A stretch of 64,000 bases of DNA from NCBI RefSeq assembly GCF_949628265.1, contig NC_088786.1:19117681-19181680 (forward strand), in the 5' to 3' direction. The notes beneath the pieces are model-generated. The model did no database searches, had not been told where the DNA came from, and was given only the letters and a program-made list of their open reading frames with translations. A program made the position numbers and the translations under genes. Source of the DNA: Cloeon dipterum (taxonomy: Eukaryota; Arthropoda; Insecta; Ephemeroptera; Baetidae). This document shows, piece by piece, positions 29,719 through 42,300 of the stretch (position 1 is the first letter of the stretch; each line of letters begins with the position of its first letter).

Positions 29719-30299
29719 TTTCGCGATGGTCAAACTTGTGTCATTCTAAAAATATGGAAGAAAAATTTATAGTGTAGGTGGTTATGAAAAAACATCAATA
29801 CTGAAATTATCCACGAGTCTATTTGTAACGCGTATGCAATGTCTGTCATTTCTAATAACATTGTTTTCCTGAGATAAGGAATAGTTTACGAAGAATGCTC
29901 CTTACCTTTCTGAAACAAAATAGTAGTTAAATCTAACATAGTTTGACTGAATTTTTCTCAATTACTTAAATGAGAAGAGATAAACAGTTAAAATATTGAT
30001 GTTTCTGCACTAGAAAATAAATGGATTTAGACTGCTGAAATTTAAATGCCTGACAGGTATTGTGTCTTGGTTGCTGTCGGCATCAAAATCAGCTGGGTGA
30101 GGGTTTTTAGATAGAGTAACAAGCCTTCAAATTTTGATATACTTTAATTGACATAAATTTAACAGATTTAGAATAAAATTTAATTAAAACAGATTTTCTA
30201 CACAAAATCCAAAACCAACAGCAGCAAATTCGATTTCCCAGCCGAGAACTTCGTCAAGGTACCAAACTCCTTTGTTTACTCCCCGTGTGATCTTGATAG

Positions 30300-30688
30300 C
30301 GCAGGGCAACGATCGAGTGGAGGGTGCGCGGCAAGCCAAAATAATCAAAGGCCGGCGGTGGCGGTCAGCAGAGAGCAGAAGAGCTGCTGCGGGGATTTTG
30401 GCACAATGGCAGAGGCCACGTGAATTGCTGCTGCGGTCTGCAAGGTGTGTAGCCAGCGTTCCGGGCCGCGAGGGGCGCGATTCGCACGTGGGTTGGGCCG
30501 GCCGAGGCGCGGCTGGAAGGGTTTTGTTTTGGTCGGCTGACCTATATTTGACCTTGGCTGCTCTCTCTCTCTCTCTTTCTCTGCAGCGGGGCCGTGTCGA
30601 GCCTTGCTCGCATCTCCTGTCTCTTGCTGGACGTGTCCCTTAGCGCAGCGCGTGAGTCTCCCTTGCAGCATTTCTGAGAAAGGTCACC
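30300..30688 (+). promoter_or_regulatory. GC-rich promoter/5' UTR of AGL exon 1A
   Basis: GC-rich DNA precedes the AGL start, including a CT-rich tract (30560-30582) that ends in CTGCAG at 30581-30586. That could be an acceptor for a 5' untranslated intron, making exon 1A run from about 30587, or simply CT/GAGA-type promoter sequence. Only about 970 bases separate the AGL and EBAG9 start codons, so the two may share a bidirectional promoter. Confidence 0.45.
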
Positions 30689-33600
30689 ATGGCAGAAGAG
30701 GAAGGGTGAGTAAAATTGTCTCTTTCTTGCTCTATGCCTCAGTGACTAATTATGCCGATTGACACAGCATGCTCCTCGGATATAAATTTATATCCTACAT
30801 ATTTTGCTTAATTCGTTTAAGGCAGCATAATTAAATTCGCCCTCTACATGTCTTTGATTTTTAAATTATTTTTCTATTCATATTTCGCGTGAGAAGCAAC
30901 CCTTTCTCACACGCCAACTTTGACAGTTCGGTTTATTGGGTTTATTGTCCTTTGTGTGAGGGACAGTTCAACGTACTTACGTCAATGGAGATAAAATAAG
31001 TGGTTTAAGTTTCGTGACCTCCTCCAACAGTATTTTGAAAATTATTTTCAAAATTATTATGTATATTGTGTTAATATTAATTTATTTTAAACTGATTGTG
31101 AGCAGAGGCCAAGAAAAATAATGGAAATAACCTCGAGTGGTCGCATATTTCAAAAAGCAAAGAAAAATGTCTGAAGTTAAGGACAAAAACAAATAACATC
31201 CTTTCAGATAATATTATAAATTTGGTAAATTTGTAAAACTTAAAGCATTATTTATTTCATTGGCTACAAACCGAAAAATAAAAATAAAGAAATCAATGAA
31301 CAAGAAGAGCCCATATCTTTTAATCCGAAAAAATAGTTTTTTCTTCCTACATTGTTTGATATTAGATGAAAATTTGCCATAAATAGAGGTTTTCGTGTGT
31401 CGGAATCTCGAATTGTAGATACTGTTAAGCTAATAGGGTAATTAAAAAATCTTGAAAAATATAATCTGAATTTATAAAACTTGAATTATTTTTTTCAATC
31501 GAATTTAATTCTATTTACCAATTGCATAAGAGGTACTAGTTTGGCTTTTTAATATAGTGGCTATGAACGCTAGAGCAAAAATCTTGGCGAATTCAAAAAG
31601 CTGATAAAATTTTCAATATTTAAAAAATTTTAAAAAAAATAAAATGTTTCTCATATTCCTAATAATGGACAAGGTATGCAAATAAAAAATGATTTTTGTT
31701 TCTAAAATTTTAGGCATCTAATAAATATTTTATTAATATTTTGAAATTGTGTTCTTCGTCAATTGAAATTTGAGTTTTTTTAATATATCCTGCTATTTCA
31801 TTAATAAACATTCATTCACACTTTGCTGTGAATGGCAAGGAAGGTAGTCGTTTTGCTGGCACCCAATGGAAGCATTTCACTAAACAAACATCCCCACCTA
31901 CGGTCTTTTTCACGCTACTATAAAGATTGCACTTGTGAAAGGCGGGGAGTCCAGTGACGAACGCAGTGTCATTAGATGTATTTATATGTTCAATTTCATA
32001 CTACTTATTACGAAATTAATAATTCATTATGTGCAACCTCGTTGACTGTTTCAATAATTTAATATATCAAATACGATTAAAAGCATTAAAAAATAAATTG
32101 AAACAAAAACTGGCTTTTTTAATGTTTGAAATCGAGTCTAAAAGTTTTCTCGGCACTTATTCTGATTAATTTTATGAAGAATAAGGAACATTTCTTTACC
32201 CTTCTGACGCCAAACTGCTATATCAAGTTCAGCATCTGACGCAAGAACTGAAAAACTAGAAACTGGTTTGCTTTTCCCATTTGAGGCCAAACAGGGGAAT
32301 TTCATCTATATCATTTTTAATTAAATTGCAAATGAGTCATTTTATTGTTCTTGGCAGGCGCACGCTCGAGAGTGTTGAATCAGCTATTTTTAATCTGCCA
32401 TCAGTGTTACCTTTCAGCCTTTGAGCAAAATCAATTTTTTCTGTTTTAATTTGTTTTAAACATCAAAATAGAATTTATCTTATTTAAAAAAAGTTTGATT
32501 TATCACAGGAAATTTTTTGAAGCAATCAACTTAATGTATTTGCGTTGCTAATTTTAGAATTTAATTAGGCAAAAGCTCGTTAGTATCACGCTATCACAAT
32601 CACTGAACAAAATGCGAATTGATTTAATTAGAGCAGCTGACCTTTTTATTAATATTCTGATGGTTGTGCTGATCATGATAAAGATAGATGCATGTTAACT
32701 ATGCCATAATAAGCTTGGTTTGACCACCTCTACGGTGACCTCGACCCCGCGTGGCGTCTAGATAACATAGAGCTCTTGTCAAAATTTCACCGTCGCCTGC
32801 GTCGCGACAATGGCGGGCGTGTCCAGCGGCAATGTGGCTCGCCCCAAACGCGGACCGCTTAAATTACAAAAATCAACAAGGAGCAGGGTCAAAGTTCGGA
32901 TCCACGCAATCAAACTCGATCATTTTTGCGCTTGCTCGTGCACCGAGAGTACAGAGCAAATTCGGCCGGAGTGCGACACCAGTTGCAGTCGGTTCGTGCG
33001 CGCGCGAGACACGCGGATGAAAGCAAGGGAGTTTTATTAAGAAACCCGATAGGCCGGGTAATTGGAGCCTTGGGGCCGTGCAGCAACGGCGAGGGCGGCG
33101 GGCCGCGAAAAGCAGATTTTCCGCGCGATGCGCCCGTGGAGGAGCATTGGTCCGACTAGTGTGATTCTTTTATTCAAAAGAGTCGGCGCGAGCGGCGAGA
33201 GAGGCCATGCTGGCGCTGGTGCACCTGCTCAGCCAAGTATTTAATTTCGCGCTAGGGGGTGGTGGGGGTGCGGATGGTGGTGGTGCCCATCACCATCTTA
33301 ACGGCGAATCTAGCCACCAGGAGTGTCACTCGTCTCTCGACTCTGGACCAGAGCGGTGAGTCCTCCAATAGCTCTCCTCCAACTCTGCAGCAATCCAACC
33401 ACTTTTTCGCTCACTCGATCACTCCTTAAACTCTCCTCGCGTTTCCCAAACCATGCACAAGATGCGCAGACATTATTTCACCCAGAGAAAGTGGTAATTG
33501 CTACTTTTTTCTTACACTCTGGAATTTTTGCAACTTTTCCTCGACGCTCCACGCGACTTTGAGCAAACGTTGCAAGTCTTCCTTGCTTTCCGACATCAGA

Positions 33601-36600
33601 CTCAACATGTTGCTTTTCATTTCAACCTTTTCAAACGGCATATATTTTAACATTCACACTCCCGCACCCGCACACCACCTGCGCGCAGCGTGCAAGGCTT
33701 TTTGATCAATTCTTAACGTGATCTGATTCCCTCGCGAGAAGCTAATATCGATCCGAACGTATCACGCAATCTACCTATGCATCAATATTTGCATTTTGCT
33801 TTTTTTACCGTGACACTGAGCTACGGCCCTTTTATGTTTTTGGTGCAGGAGGTCTGAACCGAGCCACCCCCAAGAGCTGAAAGGAATCTTCGCGATGACC
33901 CTAGGCACTCAGCGAAGCAGTGTTGTCCAACAGTACGGCGGACAGGTCAGGGTGCTGACCCTGAACTACGGCGAGCACCTCGACTCGACGCTCTTCCGTC
34001 TCAAGAAAGGTGAGTGATAGCCACTTTTTTCTAATCTAAACTCAAATATATTTGTTCGTAGTGCTATATTCCAATTTCTATCCACTTAGGTTGGATTTTC
34101 TTTTTCTTTTCCTCAAACACTCAAGATGTAACGATGATTTTTTAGTTTCTTTTTGTCTATCCAGAAGTACTATATCGGAAACCTATGAATCAAGAATAGA
34201 ATGGTTTTCCTTTTTTTAAATCATATTAAACAGACGGTGGTTATTCCTAGAAAATTTCCAAAAATGCAATGGACTGTTGGTTGATTGCCAGCAACCAAGT
34301 TAAAATCATTAAATCCGACTGATGGATTAGATATAAATGTATTCTAGGATGGACCCTGCAGTTCCGTTTGGGCCCGTCTCTGTTGGGCAAAGACGTAAAA
34401 ATCTTTTGCAACCACCCTGAAACACCTGAGGGTGAGATCTTTGACCGCCGCCGCTACCGAGGCCTGGCTTGGCGTCGGGACGGAGGCCCGGCCGACGACA
34501 CATCATTCTACACTGAAATCAATATTGTCCGCGCGGGCTCCTTCCATTTTTACTTCACTTGCGACGAAAACAAGTATAACTCTATTGGAAAGAACATAAA
34601 CATGTCGATTACAACTGCTCTTTTTATTGGCAGCTCGTATGATTTCGCAATGAATGACGGCTACTACACTGAGGGATATTATTCCGAGGGCTACACTGGC
34701 AAGAACAAAAGACCTGATGGGTCTGGCTTTTTCCTCGTCGAACCCGATCTGTTCTACGGCAGGGGTGACGTGCTACCCTTGGACTGCGTGCAGTGCCAGA
34801 CCGTCCTCGCCAAGTGCCTTGGCCCTTTCCACACCTGGGAGAAGAAACTGGCAGTCTCAAGGGAGAGTGGCTACAATATGATTCATTTCACCCCAATTCA
34901 GGTATGACAGATTTTCATTCAGCGAATTTGGAGGTTATTGAAATTCATTTTCAGGCCCTAGGCATTTCCAACTCGTCGTACAGTCTGAAAGACCAGCTAA
35001 GGCTGAACCCAATCTTCAGCGAACACGGGGATCACATCAGCATCGAACATATTGAGAAACTGACCCACAAAATGGCAACAGAGTGGAAGGTTTGTAAATG
35101 ACACTATAACGAAGAGCCTCATAAATTGTTAAATTCCAAAGGTTTTGAGTATTTGCGACGTTGTGCTGAACCACACGGCCAACGAAAGCGCTTGGATCAA
35201 GGACCATCCAGAATGTACATACAACATGGACAACTCGCCGCACCTGCGTCCCGCTTTCCTGTTGGACGCCATTTTGGCCCGCTTTGCGTTTGAGATCTCG
35301 CAAGGAAAGTGGCAGCACTCAGGCGTGCCTAAGCTGATCTGCATAGAAGACCACTTGCAGGCGATGCGCGGCACTCTTCTCGGCCAGCTGCTGCCGCAGG
35401 CCAAGCTGTGGGAGATGTATACGGTGGACATCGAGTCCACTCTGTCCCATTTCGCTCGAATGGCCAGGGAAAGGGGCCCTCTGAAGCAGGGCCATGGCGA
35501 GTTGACCATCCAGCAGGACCCTCAGTTCCGCCGCAACCATTCCAAAGTGGACATGGAGCAGGCGCTGAGCCTCTTCAACATTCAGAGGTTTGTTTATCTT
35601 CCTCGAATTTTTTTCCAATATTTCTGCCACGTTTTTAAGCTCTAATAAAATTTCAAAATCTTGCGAAGTCGAAATTGTCTGTAAAATCACGCAAAAATGT
35701 AGTATGTTGAAATCCAAGTATTTTTATTTTTTACAAGAATATCATTTGTTTGACAAAATATCATTTTGTATGACAGGAAGGACTGCTACGACGAAGCACA
35801 TCGCGTCCAGCGCTGCACCGACGATCTGCGCGAATACCTTGAAACATTGAACCGTCAAGTGACTGACACTCTGCAGAGTCACCTGGTTGCTGCCGTGGAC
35901 AACTGCCTGGCAGGAATTAGATACTTCCGCGTGCAGACCGACGGGCCAAGGCTTAAGGAAATCACTCCGAAGGATCCCCTGATTCCCAGGTAAGATGAAC
36001 CAATGATGCTTGAGCCGATTGAAATTCCAATTTGGCCTCTTCTCCTACACAGGTACTTCACCTACACTGGTAATACCGACACGCTGCTTGATGACGTGGA
36101 GCGCATCATGTACGCCAACGGGGGCCGCTACATCATGGCTCACAACGGCTGGGTAATGAACGCTGATCCGCTCCGCAACTTTGCCGACGCCGACTCCAAC
36201 GTCTACCTGAGGAGAGAACTGATCGCCTGGGGAGACAGCGTCAAACTGAGATACGGCGAAAAGCCGGAGGACTGCCCGTTCCTGTGGCAACACATGCGAG
36301 AGTATGTCGAGCAGACTGCAAGGACATTCCACGGAATCCGCCTCGACAACTGCCATTCCACGCCAATACCTGTCGCAGAGGTATCAAAATTAATGTTAAT
36401 TACATTTGACTTGGAAATGATTAAACCCGATTGGGTTATGTTTCAGTACCTCTTGGATGCTGCCAGGCGCATCAGACCTGACCTCTACGTCGTCGCTGAA
36501 CTGTTTACCAATTCTGATGAAAAGGACAACATTTTCATCAACCGCCTGGGCATTACATCTCTAATCAGAGGCATGTACTATTTATTATTTAATGAGAGCT

Positions 36601-39600
36601 AGGGAATTTCGACGGTAAAGACGTTTTTTAAATGGTGCTATTCTTGCTAATTATTATTGTTAAGGGCCCCTTGTATTCGAAGTATTGGACAAAATGTGTG
36701 TGTGTGTGTATATTTATAGAAAAAATTTGGCATAGATAAATCGGAAGTTTTTGATATACTGAGGTCACGGGTCGAAAAAAAGTTATTTTTAGCTGAAGTA
36801 TGAATAGCGAGAAAATAAAAATTTCACGATCGGTTGATTTTAACCATCAGAACATGCTACACTCATGACGTCAAAAATGACTTTAAGAACGTGCAATAAA
36901 TTGAACCCTGGTCCTTTAGGCTTGATAGTGTTAAAATCAAACATGTAGCTGTTTTAATTATGGCTGCCAGGCTCTGTTTGATTTGCAATATTTTTAAGTG
37001 TGAGAAAACAATGTTGCATTTTTGCACATTGCTAAATTGGCAAATCCTAATGTGTGCTCATTTGGAATCTAATAGCTAATAAGACGCACCGAAAAAAGAT
37101 TTAATTGTCTTAATTTCCTAATCTTTGCGCAGAGGCCATGTCTGCTTGGGACTCGCACGAAGAGGGACGTCTGGTTTACCGCTACGGCGGCGATCCAGTT
37201 GGTGCCTTCATTCAGCCACCTACTCGTCCTCTTGTGCCTAGCATCGCCCACGCCCTTTTCCTTGACGTCACGCACGACAATCCAAGTCCAGTGCAGACCA
37301 GAAGCGTGTACGACCTGCTACCCAGCTCAGCCTTGGTCAACATGGCTTGCTGCGGGAGCGGAAGCAACAGGGGCTACGACGAGCTTGTTCCTCATGATGT
37401 AAAATCGTTAAATGGTTGAAGATGAGTGTGGTTAATATACTAATTTTTAGATCCATGTTGTGGATGAAATCCGCCACTACACAGAATGGGCTGAGAACGT
37501 CAATTCGAACGGAAGCCAGACCGTTGGCTTGCAAAGCGGCATCATTGCGGCCAAGCGGGCGCTGAATAAACTGCACTTTGAGCTGGGAATATCCGGTTTC
37601 AACCAAGTATGAAAAATAATGATCATTCAGAGTTGGTCTCAAACTTAATTGAAAACATAGGTGTTCGTTGACCAAGTTGACTCTGATGTGGTGGCCGTGA
37701 CCAGGCACTGCCCCGCCACCCACCAGTCAGTGGTGCTTGTTGCGTGCACTGCATTTAAACAGCCAGAGCCTTTCTACAAGAGAACACACACACGGCCATT
37801 GCGGGTCGAAGGCACCGTCGACGAGGTGATTTTCGAAGCAAGCCTTTGCCACAGAGATTCAAAGTAAATTATATGAAATTGCCATAGTATTTGAAAACTA
37901 ATTCCTTCTCCGCAGATCTGGTGGCGCGTGGTTTGTGCCTCCTCCTTCCAACTTCCGCAAAGATGGACGCTTCATCAACGGCTTGAGCGATTACAAGCTG
38001 AAGCTGAGGGAACACTTCCCTCTGTCTCAGGCTGAGGCTGTCCACAAGGGTGAAAGTGGCGACCCGCAGGTCACGCAGATCGACTTCACAGAGGACTTCC
38101 AGCCTGGCTGTGTGATAGCATTTAAGTGCGTTTTAATTAAAATGCAGTCAATTTTTATTTAATATATTTTCCCCAGGGTTTCTCTGCATTACAACATGAC
38201 GCCAGCTATCGCTCACCTTGGCCGGCTTGTCGAACGGTTCAACATGCGTTCTGCCAATGACATGTCTACAGTGGATCACGATTTTGACAGAATCGTGTCC
38301 AGGCTTAACCTTGCAGATCTCAATAGAGCTCTCTTCCACTGCGAAGAGGAGGAAAGAGACGAGGGCCATGGCTTCGGAGCGTATAATATTCCAGGATTTG
38401 GATCCACGGTTTACTGCGGCCTACAAGGTACTGGAAACATTAAGATTGGTGGTTAATTTCTTATTAAATCATGTTGTAAACAGGTTTCATTTCATTGCTA
38501 AGTGAAGTTAGGCAAAAGAACGATTTGGGCCATCCTCTGTGTGGAAACTTGAGGGCTGGTAACTGGATGATAGGTAACTTTTGATGCTTTCAATTATTAA
38601 AAACCGCAAAATGAGAATCCAAGCGATGTTTGGGAATCAAGTTCGAGCTGATCTGCGCCTAAGTTTGACTCTCTGTCATATTGCAATTATTACAAGTCCA
38701 TTCGGATTTGGGAGGATTGCGAAAGCCCTCTGACTCGCACCTTTCCAGTATGCGTGAATTAATTTCACGGGACGAACGTCTAGCGTTTCAATAAATTGCA
38801 CCAATGCAAGGCAGTAACATGAGCTGGCCCTTTTCTGCAATGGACTTCCAATGAGTCTCTTTGAGGCCATGTTAATCGTTCCCCGTGTTATTAACACGTG
38901 AGTCACCCATCTCAAAAAACACAAACCGATCAAAGATAAAAAAAATTTGGGAACATCGAGACATCATGGCTCCTCTTTTTTAAGACTACATCAGTCAGAG
39001 GCTGAAGCTCGATCCAGGCACTGAAGAGCTAGGCAGGTGGTTTGAGGATAACCTTCGCCACCTGAAGGAATTGCCGCGCTACCTGGTTCCCAGCTACTTC
39101 GATGCTGTGTTGCAAGGGGTGTATCAAGCACTCCTTCAGCGCGTATGGAACTGCATGTCAACGTAATCCCCTCGAATTCACTTTCCAACCGCAAACCTTG
39201 ATTTTGTTCTTGCGCAGATTCATTCAGCTTGGCTCGCATTTCGTCAAGAGCCTCGGTCTTGGCTCCGTTCAGTGCGGTGGAATAGTGAAATCCGCACAGC
39301 TGCCGAAGCTGTCGCCAGCTTTGCCACCACCCTTGCCACCAACCAGGCTGGGACTAAACGGACAGTCTGATCAAGTGTTCCTCACGCTCTCTGCAGGTGA
39401 GAAATCCACGCTTGTCTGAGTTTTCATTGAACGTCGTTTTTTAAATTTATCTTTGAACTCTCTGAAAGTTCCTCTGTAACGAAATAACGAATCCATTGGT
39501 TTCGCCAAATACTACAACGTCGAATCGTTAGAGTTTTCTTGTTAGTCTAATTATCTTTTGTTAACCAGCATTTCCAACATTTGGGCTATTCTTTATTTCC

Positions 39601-41886
39601 TTCAATTAATTTTCTATCCTAATTAAATCTTGCAGGCTTGCCTCACTTCTCCACTGGCTACATGCGTAACTGGGGACGAGACACTTTCATTTCCCTTCGA
39701 GGTTTGTTCATTCTCACTGGACGCTACCAAGAGGCTAGGTATATTAAATCACTAAACCTCAAATTGGTTTAATCTCACGAGGATCTCGTTCAGGTACCAC
39801 ATCCTCGCCTACGCCGCTTGCCTCCGCCACGGTTTGATTCCCAATCTCTTGGATGGAGGCAAAAACGCTCGGTTCAATTGCAGAGACGCAGTTTGGTGGT
39901 GGCTCTATTCGATCCAGAGCTACGTCCAGGAAGTGCCAGACGGCTGGCGCATTTTCCAGGACCCAGTGTCCCGTTTGTTCCCGAGGGACGACTCTCCTGC
40001 TCTTGAGCCTGGCTCACATGTAAAATAATTTAATTAACTCAATCACCAGGTAGGTGCTCACCAATTTTATTGCAGGACCAACCCCTTCAAGACATCGTGC
40101 AGGAAGCACTGCGCGTGCACTTCCAAGGCCTCAAGTTCAGGGAACGCAACGCAGGAGCCAAGATCGACGCACACATGAACGACCAAGGATTCAACAACGA
40201 GATTGGCGTCGATTGCGAAACAGGCTTCGTTTACGGAGGCAACGGCCAGAATTGCGGCACTTGGATGGACAAGATGGGCTCAAGCGACAAGGCCGGCACC
40301 AAGGGCAGACCCGCAACACCTCGCGATGGCAGCGCCGTCGAGCTCGTCGGTCTGTGCAAGGCTGCTCTCAAATTCCTCAATGGCTTGTACACCATGGGCA
40401 GATATCCACATAACTCTGTAGAGCGCAGAAACAATGACGGTACTAAAAAAAATAGTAAAAAAGTAAATATATTTATTAAAATGCCAATTCTGAAAGATCA
40501 TTGGCCGTTCCACCCAAATTTGGTTTGTAGACACTGTTTATGCATTTTACTAAACACAAGGTGCATGAAGAAGAAAAGTGTCTTAAAAAAAATTGTGGAA
40601 AACCACATTTTTCAACTTCACCCTTTTGACAATCAAACAGACAAAATATTTATAGGAAATGTCAGTTGAGGCTGAAAATTGAAACTATTGCAGGAAGCTA
40701 CACAACATGGACGTTCCAGGAGTGGGAGGACAAGATTGTGCACCACTTTGAACGCAAATTCTGGATCAACTGGACGCCCATCCCTGAGAACGAGCCGCGA
40801 CCCGAACTGATCAACCGGCGCGGCATCTACAAGGACTCGCACAATGCGAGCCAAGCGTGGGCTGACTACCAGCTGCGGCCCAACTTCACGGTGGCCATGG
40901 TGGCCGCACCCGACATGTTTGACCCTCACCATGCGTGGTCGGCGCTCGGCGAGGTCGAAAAGATCCTGCTTGGCCCCCTGGGCATGAAGACCCTCGACCC
41001 CAGCGACTGGGCTTACTGCGGCGACTACAACAACTGCGACGATGGAAACGACTCAAAGACGGCGCAAGGTTTCAACTACCACCAAGGACCTGTAAGTTGA
41101 ATAATACTTTGTCTGTGTTTGAATAATTTTTTAACATAAAAGTTTTCAACAGACTAAAATCTATAAATAGCTAGCTCCTGAACGAATTATTCGTAATTTT
41201 TCGTGCAAGAAACTTATTCATTAATTTTATTTTAACTCAGGAATGGGTGTGGCCCGTGGGCTTCTTCCTGCGCGCCCGTCTCCACTTCGCCCGCATCGTG
41301 GGCGGCGAGGCTGAGTTGCGTCGCACAATGTCGGCCACCAAGGCTTACCTTTCCCGCCACTTCACCGAACTCACCACGTCGCCCTGGCGAGGATTACCTG
41401 AGTTGACCAACAAGGACGGCAGATACTGCTCGGACAGTTGTCGTATCCAGGCTTGGAGCATGGCAACTATCCTCGAGGTACGATGCCTAATATATTTACC
41501 CTTTTGCATTTTTATAATTATCTATAAATCATTTCGAATCACTCAATTTTCTCAATGCGAGTTCTCATTTAACTTCATTTTCTCATTTTAATTTGAACTC
41601 TGTGGTGATCATTAGGCTGGCGATATTTCGACGAAAAAGACGTCTGCGTGTAGCATAATGTCCAGTCTGCAATGGAATAAAGAGTGTGGGCATAAAATAT
41701 TTGATGATATTTTCCCAAACAATATAAAAGTGTATTTTAAAACTAAAAAGGGATGATTTAGATTAAAAATCTATAGGCACTGTAATAAATATTTAGAATA
41801 TATTTAAAACAAATATTGTGGCTCGATTTCAGACGCTGCACCAGATGTCTCAACTGGAGGAAGAGCTCGGATACAACCACAACTGA
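30689..41886 (+). CDS. AGL: Glycogen debranching enzyme (isoform A start)
   Basis: Coding exons: 30689-30705, 33849-34009, 34348-34901, 34955-35089, 35142-35587, 35777-35989, 36053-36380, 36447-36570, 37133-37398, 37451-37606, 37661-37863, 37916-38125, 38177-38427, 38484-38573, 38985-39162, 39218-39396, 39636-39738, 39794-40019, 40076-40439, 40694-41091, 41241-41477, 41833-41886. They sum to 4893 bases, or 1630 aa (human 1532). The cytosolic enzyme moves maltotriosyl units and then cleaves the alpha-1,6 branch glucose. The transferase half has RLDNCHSTP (Asp607) and VVAELFTN (Glu636), spaced as in the family's acid pair. The glucosidase half has [14 protein letters not shown] (Asp1345) and GLPELTN (Glu1588). 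The exon 36447-36570 ends AGAG/GCATGT, a GC-AG intron. The Kozak context at 30689 (TCACCATGG) is strong. A repeat R1 copy lies in the intron 38574-38984. Confidence 0.95.
30706..33206. other. AGL intron 1 sequence between the two first exons
   Basis: About 2.5 kb of AT-rich intron. A GC-richer stretch at about 32700-33206 leads into the alternative first exon and probably contains its promoter and untranslated leader. No other coding feature is supported; short open frames at 32810-33240 overlap in several phases. Confidence 0.6.
33207..33355 (+). CDS. AGL: Alternative first coding exon of AGL (isoform B)
   Basis: ATG at 33207 opens 149 bases ending at a strong donor (GAGCG/GTGAGT). The exon ends in the same phase as exon 1A, so it joins 33849 without a frame change and would give a 1674-aa protein whose first 49 residues replace MAEEE. 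The peptide starts hydrophobic ([12 protein letters not shown]) and then has a Gly-rich and His-rich stretch ([14 protein letters not shown]). It is preceded by GC-rich DNA, as expected of a second promoter. Whether it targets glycogen, a membrane or nothing is unknown. A third option, initiation at ATG 33896 inside the shared exon, is also open. Confidence 0.65.
38610..38940 (+). repeat. Interspersed repeat R1 inside an AGL intron
   Basis: This copy fills most of the AGL intron 38574-38984 and matches 6570-6920 in the same orientation, including GCGTGAATTAATTTCACG and the GA(A/C)GTCTAGCG box. It leaves both splice sites intact. Confidence 0.75.
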
Positions 41887-41967
41887 CTTGCGCCTCACCC
41901 CTCTCTCGACCCTCGTCACGTAGTGTTTAGCGACCTGTATCTCTCTTGGAACCGTCCCCTGCCAACA

Positions 41968-42300
41968 ATGAACCCGCTGATCCTCAACCCTGTCGCCCTG
42001 ACGCCTCAGATGTCGCCGTGCCTCCGCCGCACGGGCTCCATCCGAGGCTACAAGAGGAGCAGCCCACCCACCCCCAGAGAGAGGGGTGACCACCGTAGGG
42101 CCCCTCATTACGAAGACGTAGAGGCCGCCGAGGTCCCCCTGGTGCGCGGCAGGCCCACCGCCAACAGGAGGAAGATCAAGAAGAACCCCGAGTACAACAG
42201 GCTCGAGCAGAAGCAGATCGCGCGCATTATGGTCTCCTACACCCTCGGCTTTTTTATCCTCGCCATCTTCGCCTTCTACGTCTTTTACTTTATCTATTAA
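41968..42300 (+). CDS. Small single-pass membrane protein, possibly dicistronic with AGL
   Basis: An ATG 81 bases after the AGL stop opens 110 codons. The protein has a Pro/Arg-rich N-terminal part (SPPTPRERGDHRRAPHYED), a basic segment (RRKIKKNPEYNRLEQKQIAR), and a C-terminal hydrophobic helix (SYTLGFFILAIFAFYVFYF) ending two residues before the stop. This looks like a tail-anchored or type II membrane protein. No AATAAA lies between the AGL stop and this ATG, and the next is near 42891, so both frames may share one mRNA. A private promoter in the AGL tail is the alternative. GC content is higher than in the flanking DNA, as for real coding sequence. I do not recognise the family. Confidence 0.6.
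   Translation: MNPLILNPVALTPQMSPCLRRTGSIRGYKRSSPPTPRERGDHRRAPHYEDVEAAEVPLVRGRPTANRRKIKKNPEYNRLEQKQIARIMVSYTLGFFILAIFAFYVFYFIY

Noticed and set aside
30272-30643. 123-codon plus-strand frame upstream of AGL
   Set aside because: It lies in the GC-rich promoter/leader region, is out of frame with the AGL start and shows no domain.
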